Source of the DNA: Microbacteriaceae bacterium | Lineage (GTDB): Bacteria; Actinomycetota; Actinomycetes; Actinomycetales; Microbacteriaceae | DNA length: 13,951 nt | Direction of reading: 5' to 3' | Assembly (NCBI GenBank): GCA_025464125.1 | Contig: JAODLU010000183.1 | Coordinates: forward strand, 1 to 13,951 | In this document: positions 1 to 5,944 of the stretch, piece by piece | Layout: each line of letters begins with the position of its first letter | Position numbering within the stretch: position 1 is the first letter of the stretch | Made by a program: the position numbers and the translations under genes | Notes under the pieces: model-generated | What the model was told of the DNA's origin: nothing | The model's database searches: none | What the model saw: only the letters and a program-made list of their open reading frames with translations

Positions 1-675
1 CTCGGATTCGACGTCGTGCTGAACGCCTATGGACTGACTGAGTCGCACTCCCTTGTGTCCACCTGCCTGCCGTCCGACCCTGTCGAACTTGTTGCGGGTT
101 CCTGCGGCCGCGCGATGGACGGCCTCGAAGTCGTCATTCTGGACGAAGAGGGCAACATCCTGCCCACCGGCGAGACCGGCGAGATCATGGTGCGCGGCTA
201 TACGGTCATGACCGGCTACTGGCATGACGAGGAGGAGACTGCCAAGGCCCTGCGCCCAGACGGCTTCCTGCACACCGGTGACATTGGCAATATCGATGAT
301 GAGGGGTACATCCGCATCACGGACCGCAAGAAAGACATGTTCATCGTTGGCGGCTTCAACGCGTACCCGGCTGAAATCGAGGCCGTCTTCACGAAGTTCG
401 ACAAGATCCAGCACGCTGCAGTGATCGGCGTCGAAGATGAGCGGATGGGTGAGGTCGGCTGGGCATACGTCATCCCGAAGTCTGGTGTTGAGCTGACGCC
501 CCAAGAGGTTATCGACTACGCCAAACAGAACCTGGCGAACTTCAAGGTTCCGCGTCGCGTTTTCGTGATCGCCGAATTGCCGCGAAACGCGACGATGAAG
601 GTGCTCAAGTTCGAGCTGCGCAAGCAGGCTTCCGCGCTTCTCGCCGAAGAAGCGAAAGACCGAGCCGCCGTCTAA
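1..675 (+). CDS. FadD3-like acyl-CoA ligase, C-terminal part (cut by window edge)
   Basis: This is the C-terminal 224 residues of an ANL-superfamily ATP-dependent acyl-CoA synthetase. The frame is open from base 1, so the real start lies left of the window. Visible motifs, numbered from the first codon here, are YGLTE (10-14), the adenylate-binding HTGD (91-94), the hinge ITDRKKDMFIVGGFNAYPAE (106-125) and the C-terminal LPRNATMK ending at K200, the expected adenylation lysine. The hinge and C-terminus resemble mycobacterial FadD3, which activates a steroid C/D-ring propanoate, but the substrate here is unknown. It is about 70% identical by hand count to the complete ligase at 5945-7561, so the two are paralogues. 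In both, the usual Gly before the catalytic Lys is Met. The next gene on this strand starts 188 bases downstream. Family call is firm; substrate is inference. Confidence 0.93.
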   Translation, partial: LGFDVVLNAYGLTESHSLVSTCLPSDPVELVAGSCGRAMDGLEVVILDEEGNILPTGETGEIMVRGYTVMTGYWHDEEETAKALRPDGFLHTGDIGNIDDEGYIRITDRKKDMFIVGGFNAYPAEIEAVFTKFDKIQHAAVIGVEDERMGEVGWAYVIPKSGVELTPQEVIDYAKQNLANFKVPRRVFVIAELPRNATMKVLKFELRKQASALLAEEAKDRAAV

Positions 676-761
676 CTGCAGCCCCGCGTTGCCCTGCCTG
701 ATTCTGGTCGCTGTAGCGCGCCCAAATCGCGCAGACCCTATTGAGTGTCCTGTTTGCCGAT

Positions 762-789
762 AGGTTGGAAGTCAGTCGGGGTCCAACCT
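762..789. repeat. Inverted repeat between ligase and binding-protein genes
   Basis: Perfect 8-base arms AGGTTGGA (762-769) and TCCAACCT (782-789) are separated by 12 bases. The left arm overlaps, and the right arm abuts, a direct repeat of CGATAGG at 758-764 and 790-796. No T-run follows, so it is either a tailless terminator for the upstream ligase or an operator for the solute-binding protein gene. The sequence alone does not decide between these. Confidence 0.5.
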
Positions 790-826
790 CGATAGGGGCG
801 CCACCCGAGACGCCCGACGTGTCCGT

Positions 827-853
827 GTCGACAAAGCTGTCGACTGACAGGAG
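827..853 (+). promoter_or_regulatory. Leader with two mutually exclusive hairpins and the ribosome site of the binding-protein gene
   Basis: GTCGACA (827-833) and TGTCGAC (838-844) form a 7-bp stem with a 4-base loop. CTGTC (837-841) and GACAG (846-850) form a second stem that shares bases with the first. The second stem takes the first two bases of the ribosome site AGGAG (849-853), which sits 10 bases before the ATG at 864. Only one stem can form at a time. Whether this matters for expression is inference, since both stems are short. No convincing -35/-10 pair was found in 676-826. Confidence 0.45.
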
Positions 854-863
854 CAAGTAGACG

Positions 864-2072
864 ATGAAGTCGAAAACCTTAGCAATTATCGGGATATCAG
901 TTCTCACCCTCACCGCGTGCAGTGCACCATCTGGAGGTGCCAGCGGAGGGGCAGCGTCAGACAAACCATTCACAGTTCTCTTCCTGGCTGGGGTGACAGG
1001 AGCACAGGCATCATCAGCACTCGAGGAGAAACGCTCGTTGCTCGCGGCAGTTTCACAGATCAACGGAGAGGGAGGCATCCTGGGCCGCAAGGTCGTGGTC
1101 GAGTCCTACGACACTAAATCCGATCCGACCGAGGCCGTAACAGTCCTGCAGAAGCGGCTGTCGAACGGAGAGCCAAAGCCGGACCTCGTTCGTGCTGGTC
1201 TTTCGAGCGCGGAGACGCTCGCTCTGGAGCCGATTCTCACTCGCGAGAAGATCTCCTCCTGGACGGACGCGGGCAATCCTGCAGCTGGCGACTCGAAGGC
1301 TTATCCCTATCTCAAGCTCATTGCCGGGTCAGCGACCGCGGTGGCGGTCATGGGCAAGCAGTACGTTCTCGATCAGAAGGTTAAGAATCTCGCGCTCTTC
1401 GCCTCGCAGGACGCGACCGGCGACGGCCAGGTCGCCGCCCTGAACGAGCTTTACAAGGGCACATCGGTCAAGGTAAACGTGTTTCGCTACAGCACAAGCG
1501 ATTTGGATCTGTCGATCGCCTACCAGCGAGTCATCTCGTCGAAGCCAGACATGATCTACGCCGATTCTGCTTCAGTTCCGTTGAGCACGAGGATCGTGGA
1601 AGCTCGGGGAAAGGTGGCGGGTGCTACTGACATCCCCGTGCTCGGCGGCGGAGGCACGGCCGGAAGCATCTCGGTCGTTGCGGCCCAGGTGCCAGCGTCG
1701 TACCTGAAGGACTTCCGAATCATCGTGTACAGCGGCGCGCTGGCGCAGCCGAAGGCCGCCCAGACCGACACCTTCAAGTACTGGTACAAAAAGGTGCACC
1801 CCGTGCTGGGCGGCCAGATCGCGGCATCACTCGCATTCGACGGCATGCGCATGTATGCCGCCGCGATGAACGACGCGAAATCGACGGATGCTGACAAGGT
1901 GCGGGAGTCGATAATCGAGAAAAAATGGCCGAGCGGCTTTTTCATCACCTACGGCGACACGACGGTCCACTGGACGTCGGCGTCGAACTTTCCCGTGGCC
2001 GACAAGAGCAATTACGAGATCATCCAAGCCGGTCCGGCAGTGAACGATGTGGGCCAGTTCGCCAAGAAATAA
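864..2072 (+). CDS. Branched-chain-amino-acid-type ABC transporter substrate-binding lipoprotein
   Basis: This 402-residue protein is a type I periplasmic-binding fold (Peripla_BP_6/LivK type) that captures a ligand outside the cell membrane for an ABC importer. It starts with a lipoprotein signal: Lys residues at 2 and 4, a hydrophobic stretch, and the lipobox LTAC with lipidated Cys19, followed by a Gly/Ser/Ala linker to about residue 33. The mature part opens with a FTVLFLAGVTG-like strand, then the ERGG-type segment INGEGGILGRKV near residues 67-78, typical of LIV-family binding proteins. The ATG is preceded by AGGAG. No LivH/LivM permease or LivG/LivF ATPase lies in the window, so its partners must be elsewhere. 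Such proteins in catabolic clusters often bind aromatic acids, sterol or terpene breakdown products rather than amino acids; that role here is inferred from the neighbours. A long hairpin terminator follows. Confidence 0.9.
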   Translation: MKSKTLAIIGISVLTLTACSAPSGGASGGAASDKPFTVLFLAGVTGAQASSALEEKRSLLAAVSQINGEGGILGRKVVVESYDTKSDPTEAVTVLQKRLSNGEPKPDLVRAGLSSAETLALEPILTREKISSWTDAGNPAAGDSKAYPYLKLIAGSATAVAVMGKQYVLDQKVKNLALFASQDATGDGQVAALNELYKGTSVKVNVFRYSTSDLDLSIAYQRVISSKPDMIYADSASVPLSTRIVEARGKVAGATDIPVLGGGGTAGSISVVAAQVPASYLKDFRIIVYSGALAQPKAAQTDTFKYWYKKVHPVLGGQIAASLAFDGMRMYAAAMNDAKSTDADKVRESIIEKKWPSGFFITYGDTTVHWTSASNFPVADKSNYEIIQAGPAVNDVGQFAKK

Positions 2073-2091
2073 AACCATAGAGGTAGAAGCA

Positions 2092-2130
2092 CGGAAGCCC
2101 CCGATCGCACGATGCGATCGGGGGCTTCCG
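2092..2130. terminator. Bidirectional hairpin terminator between convergent genes
   Basis: A perfect 18-bp stem (left arm 2092-2109, right arm 2113-2130) closes on a 3-base CGA loop. It lies 19 bases after the stop of the binding-protein gene and 16 bases after the stop of the opposing dehydrogenase gene. No U-tract flanks it on either strand, as is common for actinobacterial terminators. Position and stem strength support termination for both genes. Confidence 0.85.
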
Positions 2131-2146
2131 GGGAGTGGTCTGAAGA

Positions 2147-2953
2147 TCAGCCTTCGACCGGACCGCCGGCCCCGACATAACCTGCAGTGAATCCGCCGTC
2201 GACCAGGTTCATCGATCCTGTGATGAAGCTGGCCGCGTCTGACAGCAGGAACGCTGCGAGGGCAGCCACCTCCTCGGGTTCGCCGAGGCGATTGAGCGGA
2301 TGCCGCGCAGCAAGCAGCGTGCGTCGGTCCTCCGGAATGTTGTTGAGCGTTAGCGGGGTCTTGATGTAGCCGGGTCCGATTGCATTGACGCGGATGCCCT
2401 TAGGTGCGTATTCCATTGCTGCGGCCTTTGTGAGGCCGATGATGCCGTGTTTTGCAGTAACGTACGCGGAATTCTTGGGCGTTGCCCACACCCCGGCGAC
2501 CGAGGCGACGTTCACGACTGCCCCGCCTCCCGATTCAGCGATCGCTGGCAACTGGTAATGAAGCCCAAAGAACACGCCGTTGAGATTGACGTTGATGGCC
2601 CGTAGCCAATCCTCAATCGCGAGATCTCCAATGAGCGCGCCAGTCGAGGGTATGGCCACGTTGTTCATCGCGTAGTTCAGGCCACCGAAAGTCTCCACCG
2701 CGAATTCGACCGCAGCCTCCACGGCCAAAGGATCGCCCACGTCTACAGTGAAGGCTTCTGCGCGCCCGCCAGAACCCTGGATACGACCGGCGACAGCTGT
2801 TGCCGCGTCGCTGTTGATATCTGCGATGACGACGGAGACGCCAGCACCGGCGAGGGCAGAGGCTGTAGCTGCGCCGATACCTGAGCCAGCCCCGGTGATC
2901 AGGGCAGACGTACCGGAGAATGGACCAGGTGTGGCCTTGGCCGAAGATGCCAT
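2147..2953 (-). CDS. Short-chain dehydrogenase/reductase (SDR), probably NAD-dependent
   Basis: This 268-residue classical SDR has the cofactor motif TGAGSGIG (20-27), Asp45 at the end of the second beta strand (which normally selects NAD(H) over NADP(H)), catalytic Ser151, and the YxxxK pair Tyr164/Lys168. The usual NNAG is NNVA at 97-100, a mild departure. The ATG at 2953 shares one base with the TGA stop of the monooxygenase upstream (TGATG), so translation is probably coupled. A GTG one codon earlier is possible, but AGGGG about 10 bases ahead of the ATG suits either. By context it probably interconverts the hydroxyl and keto group of the monooxygenase substrate, for example oxidising a cyclic alcohol to the ketone. 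SDR substrate cannot be told from sequence; a 3-hydroxyacyl-CoA dehydrogenase role is an alternative. Confidence 0.92.
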   Translation of the reverse strand: MASSAKATPGPFSGTSALITGAGSGIGAATASALAGAGVSVVIADINSDAATAVAGRIQGSGGRAEAFTVDVGDPLAVEAAVEFAVETFGGLNYAMNNVAIPSTGALIGDLAIEDWLRAINVNLNGVFFGLHYQLPAIAESGGGAVVNVASVAGVWATPKNSAYVTAKHGIIGLTKAAAMEYAPKGIRVNAIGPGYIKTPLTLNNIPEDRRTLLAARHPLNRLGEPEEVAALAAFLLSDAASFITGSMNLVDGGFTAGYVGAGGPVEG

Positions 2954-4629
2954 CACTTCGCTACCCCTGCAATTGCGACCGCTCCGTCGTTAGAACGCGA
3001 GCCGATCTCGCTGCTCCCGAAGTCGAAGCCCGGGTACCCGGCCTGCTGGATCTCGGTGGTGCGCTTCACATAAGCGTTGTATCCGGCTGGGTACGGCTGG
3101 AATATCCGGCTGCCGTCGTCCTTATTGACGTGGACCATGTAGTTATCGACCTGGCGACGCAGAAGCGGCTCAGAAATTTCAGCTACGTGCGCGAGCCAGC
3201 TGTCTATGGCTTCCCTTGTCGGCTGGACCGTGTCGTAGCCGTGCTCGTCCATGAAAGCGATGATGTCGGCCGCATAGTCGACGTGCTGCACATTTGCCAC
3301 GATCATGTTGGCAAGCACTGACGGGCTGCCAGGGCCGGTGAGCAGGAACAGGTTCGGGAACCCGCCTGTCATCAGGCCGAGATACGTGCTGGCACCGCGA
3401 TCCCAGGCCTCCGTCAGGTGCTTACCGTTCTCGTTTTGGATGTTCGCCTGGTCGAGCGAGCCCGTGAAAGCAGTGAATCCGAGTGCGAAGACGATCACAT
3501 CGAACTCCAGTTCCTGGGTGCTCGTCTTCACGCCGGTAGCAGTGATCCGCTCGATGGGGTCTTTGTTGATGTCGATGAGCGTGACGTTGTCCCGGTTGAA
3601 TGTCTCGTAGTAATCGGTGCCCACGCCGATGCGTTTGGACCCGATGGGATACGTATTCGGCAAGAGGGTGTTCGCGGTCTCCGGATCCTTGACGATCTCC
3701 CTGATCTTGTTGCGCACGTACTCGGCAACCAGCGTGTTCGTCTCCATATTGACACCCTGGTCAGAAAACACCCGATTGAAGGCGTGGCCGCCGAATGCCC
3801 AGTGTTCGTCGAGGATGCGCCGCTGTTCCTCAGGGCCGTAATTAGCGGCAAGGCCAGCGTCGGCAGGGAAATATGAGCCCCCAGCCTCACCTTGCAGGTA
3901 ATCCCAGTAGCTTTTTACGTCAGAAGCGATGTTGGCATGCTGTTCCTGGTCCATCGGGCCGTTCTGCGCTGGGATCACATAGTTGGCCGTGCGCTGGAAG
4001 ACCGTCAGCTGTGATGCAATTTTGGCGATCTCCGAGGTTGCCTGCACCCCTGAGGATCCAGTGCCGATTATGGCGACACGTTTGCCTTCCAGCTCGACCG
4101 GGTCGCTCGGCCAGTGGGAGGTCTGCACCCAGCGACCAGTGAAATCGTCCAGCCCGGGAAAGTTGGGCTTGCGCGCCTTCGAGAGCTGGCCGGTCGCCAT
4201 GACGAGAAAGCGAGTCGAATACTGGTCGCCTCTGTCAGTCGTGACCAGGTAGCGGTGCGTGGCAGCATCCCATTTCGCCGACGTTACCCACGTCGCGAGC
4301 TGAATGTGCCGGCGCAGGTCGTAGCGATCTGCTACATGCTGGAGGTACGCGAGAATGTCTGGCTGGGCGGCATACCGTTCGGTCCAGTGCCATTCCTTGT
4401 ACAGGTCGGGATCAAAGAAGTAGGCGTAGGCGATGGACTCTATGTCGACCCTCGCACCCGGATAGCGGTTGTGGAACCAGACGCCGCCAACGTCTTCCGC
4501 GCCCTCGATACCCAGCACCGATAGGCCCTGGTCGCGGAATTTCTTCACGCTGTAGATGCCGCCCATGCCAGCGCCGATAACGATCACGTCAAAGGGGATG
4601 GGCTCAACGCCGGGTGGATTGCTGCTCAT
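2953..4629 (-). CDS. Flavin-dependent Baeyer-Villiger-type monooxygenase
   Basis: This 558-residue cytosolic class B flavoprotein monooxygenase resembles cyclohexanone/phenylacetone monooxygenases, which use FAD, NADPH and O2 to turn ketones into esters or lactones. FAD site GAGMGG is at 19-24, followed by the family block DVGGVWFHNRYPGARVDIES (46-65) holding the conserved Asp62. The NADPH site GTGSSG is at 189-194. The SKR at 331-333 probably supplies the active-site Arg that stabilises the flavin peroxide in this family. The type I signature FxGxxxHxxxWP occupies 163-174, but its His is Gln169 (codon CAG), while Phe163, Gly165, Trp173 and Pro174 are kept. Length is normal for the family. 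The ATG has AAAGG 7 bases upstream. The SDR gene overlaps its stop, and a divergent esterase-type hydrolase lies on the other side, a classic ketone-to-ester-to-acid arrangement. Whether it is a true ester-forming enzyme or an N-/S-oxygenating relative is open because of Gln169. Confidence 0.93.
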   Translation of the reverse strand: MSSNPPGVEPIPFDVIVIGAGMGGIYSVKKFRDQGLSVLGIEGAEDVGGVWFHNRYPGARVDIESIAYAYFFDPDLYKEWHWTERYAAQPDILAYLQHVADRYDLRRHIQLATWVTSAKWDAATHRYLVTTDRGDQYSTRFLVMATGQLSKARKPNFPGLDDFTGRWVQTSHWPSDPVELEGKRVAIIGTGSSGVQATSEIAKIASQLTVFQRTANYVIPAQNGPMDQEQHANIASDVKSYWDYLQGEAGGSYFPADAGLAANYGPEEQRRILDEHWAFGGHAFNRVFSDQGVNMETNTLVAEYVRNKIREIVKDPETANTLLPNTYPIGSKRIGVGTDYYETFNRDNVTLIDINKDPIERITATGVKTSTQELEFDVIVFALGFTAFTGSLDQANIQNENGKHLTEAWDRGASTYLGLMTGGFPNLFLLTGPGSPSVLANMIVANVQHVDYAADIIAFMDEHGYDTVQPTREAIDSWLAHVAEISEPLLRRQVDNYMVHVNKDDGSRIFQPYPAGYNAYVKRTTEIQQAGYPGFDFGSSEIGSRSNDGAVAIAGVAK

Positions 4630-4862
4630 GGAAGGGCCTTTCGTCAGGCGAAGCTGACGGCGACCCCGTCGCCAGCAGTGGCGATAAAGTCCTGGCGTCG
4701 TTGCCTCGTGATTGATTCCGTGCTGGAAAGAAAGGGTTTGACTTGTCAGCGCGGCTACATGAGACGCTATACAAAATACAAACAGTGCACTACTTTCACT
4801 AGCGCCAAACTAGACAATTGCGGCGCGGGTCGCAAGTCTGTGGTTCGACAACCGGAGGTGCC
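4630..4862. promoter_or_regulatory. Divergent control region between monooxygenase and hydrolase genes
   Basis: These 233 bases must hold promoters for both directions. An AT-rich core runs from about 4768 to 4815, against GC-rich surroundings. On the plus strand, TTGTCA (4743-4748) and TATACA (4768-4773), 19 bases apart, make a plausible but weak promoter for the hydrolase. On the minus strand a TATTTT/TTGTAT stretch near 4766-4784 could serve as the monooxygenase -10, without a good -35. The perfect palindrome AGTGCACT (4784-4791) and a CTAG pair (4799-4802, 4810-4813) are candidate regulator contacts. The plus-strand ribosome site GGAGG (4854-4858) closes the region. Confidence 0.5.
4642..4659 (-). 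repeat. CGTCAG-N6-CTGACG dyad in monooxygenase leader
   Basis: Six-base arms CGTCAG (4642-4647) and CTGACG (4654-4659) flank a six-base spacer. In the monooxygenase transcript this is a short hairpin with a UUCG-containing loop whose 3' base abuts the AAAGG ribosome site (4637-4641). An 18-base element with the same arms and spacing, matching at 15 of 18 positions, occurs at 7551-7568. Confidence 0.5.
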
Positions 4863-5813
4863 ATGGCGCTCAATGAAGACGTCGTACGAGTTCTGCAATT
4901 GATGGGAGCCGACGGCCCGGACCCCCTGCTCCCCGCAACCGACGATCCTGCTGAACTCGCACCCGCCCTCGCGGCCCTTCGATCGAGGCCTAAGTCAGCG
5001 ACGCCTGAGAACGATGGCGTGAACGCGACAGATATTGTCCTGGACAGTGGCATCATGCTCCGCGTCTACGACCCGAGCGGCGCCACCAGGACCGACCGGG
5101 CGGTCGTACTCTTCATGCACGGCGGCGGCTGGGTCATGGGCGACATTGATATGTTCGACAGTTTCTGTCGTGAGGTCGCGGCAAGCAGCGAACTCGTGGT
5201 GGCGAGCCTGAACTACCGGCTCGCGCCCGAACATCCATTCCCCGCTGCTTTTGAAGACACGGTGGAGGCGTTTCACTGGATCCGTGACCACGCAAGCGAG
5301 CACGGTGGCGACTCTGACCGCATCATCGTGATGGGAAGCAGTGCAGGAGGGGCACTCGCAGCGGCGGTCGCGGCCGCTGAGGGGCGCGGAAACAATAGTC
5401 CGATCATCCTGCAAGTGCTCATTTACCCGGCGCTGGATTCGCGCCTGACGGCCAAATCCCTCGCGGAGAACGCGTCAGGGTACTACCTGACCCGCCGACA
5501 GATGACGTGGTACTGGGACCAGTACACGCCTGATGCCAAAGACAAGCGCGACCCGAGGGCTTCTCCGCCGTTCGCCGAGTCGCTGGTTGGCGTGCCCGCA
5601 GCACTCGTGATAACTGCCGAATTCGATCCGCTGAGGGATGAGGGCAAGGCTTACGCGGACCAGTTGCGCGCAGATGGAGTGAGCGTCGAGTACGTGAACT
5701 ACGCGGGACAGATCCATGGATTCATGGCAATGATGGGCGTTGTGAGTGGTGCACGTGAGGCTGTACATTTCGTTGCGCACTCGATCGCGAAAGCAGCCAG
5801 GCGTGGGCTTTGA
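4863..5813 (+). CDS. Alpha/beta hydrolase, HSL (hormone-sensitive lipase) esterase family
   Basis: This 316-residue esterase-type hydrolase carries all the HSL-family hallmarks: oxyanion-hole HGGGW (86-90), NYRLAPEHPFPA (117-128), nucleophile elbow GSSAG (158-162) with Ser160, acid Asp255 in EFDPLRDE, and His285 in GQIHGF. It has no signal peptide, so it acts in the cytosol. The frame stays open upstream to a TTG at 4818, but the ATG at 4863 has GGAGG four bases ahead and gives the usual family length. It is transcribed divergently from the Baeyer-Villiger monooxygenase, whose lactone or ester product is the natural substrate to propose: hydrolysis would give a hydroxy acid, or an alcohol plus acid, ready for CoA activation by the next gene. 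Enzyme class is firm; substrate is inference. Confidence 0.94.
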   Translation: MALNEDVVRVLQLMGADGPDPLLPATDDPAELAPALAALRSRPKSATPENDGVNATDIVLDSGIMLRVYDPSGATRTDRAVVLFMHGGGWVMGDIDMFDSFCREVAASSELVVASLNYRLAPEHPFPAAFEDTVEAFHWIRDHASEHGGDSDRIIVMGSSAGGALAAAVAAAEGRGNNSPIILQVLIYPALDSRLTAKSLAENASGYYLTRRQMTWYWDQYTPDAKDKRDPRASPPFAESLVGVPAALVITAEFDPLRDEGKAYADQLRADGVSVEYVNYAGQIHGFMAMMGVVSGAREAVHFVAHSIAKAARRGL

Positions 5814-5944
5814 ACCTGACGGTGAGCAGTGCAGATGATCGCGACCAGTGAAGTAAACTCGTGGCTGAAGTACCAAATTTCCAGACCCAACCAGCACAAC
5901 GGCGAGCCAGGTTACAACGATCCGGCAGTCCGAAGAACGGAAGC

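Noticed and set aside
605..1090. 161-codon minus-strand frame over the ligase end and lipoprotein start
   Set aside because: It runs antisense to two well-supported genes, shows no recognisable domain, and has shadow-type composition.
3418..3876. 152-codon plus-strand frame antisense to the monooxygenase
   Set aside because: The monooxygenase is supported throughout by motifs. Long antisense frames are expected in GC-rich genes with biased third positions.
4818..4862. TTG start giving the hydrolase 15 extra residues
   Set aside because: The ATG at 4863 is directly preceded by GGAGG and begins a typical HSL-family N-terminus.
5475..5508. CGTCAGG and CCTGAC pair inside the hydrolase gene as another copy of the CGTCAG-N6-CTGACG element
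   Set aside because: The spacing and outer bases differ and it lies in the middle of coding sequence, so it is more likely chance.
5861..5944. 28-residue extension of the second ligase from a GTG
   Set aside because: The added residues look unrelated to the FadD fold and the ATG at 5945 gives a FadD3-like N-terminus. Kept only as an alternative because neither start has a strong ribosome site.
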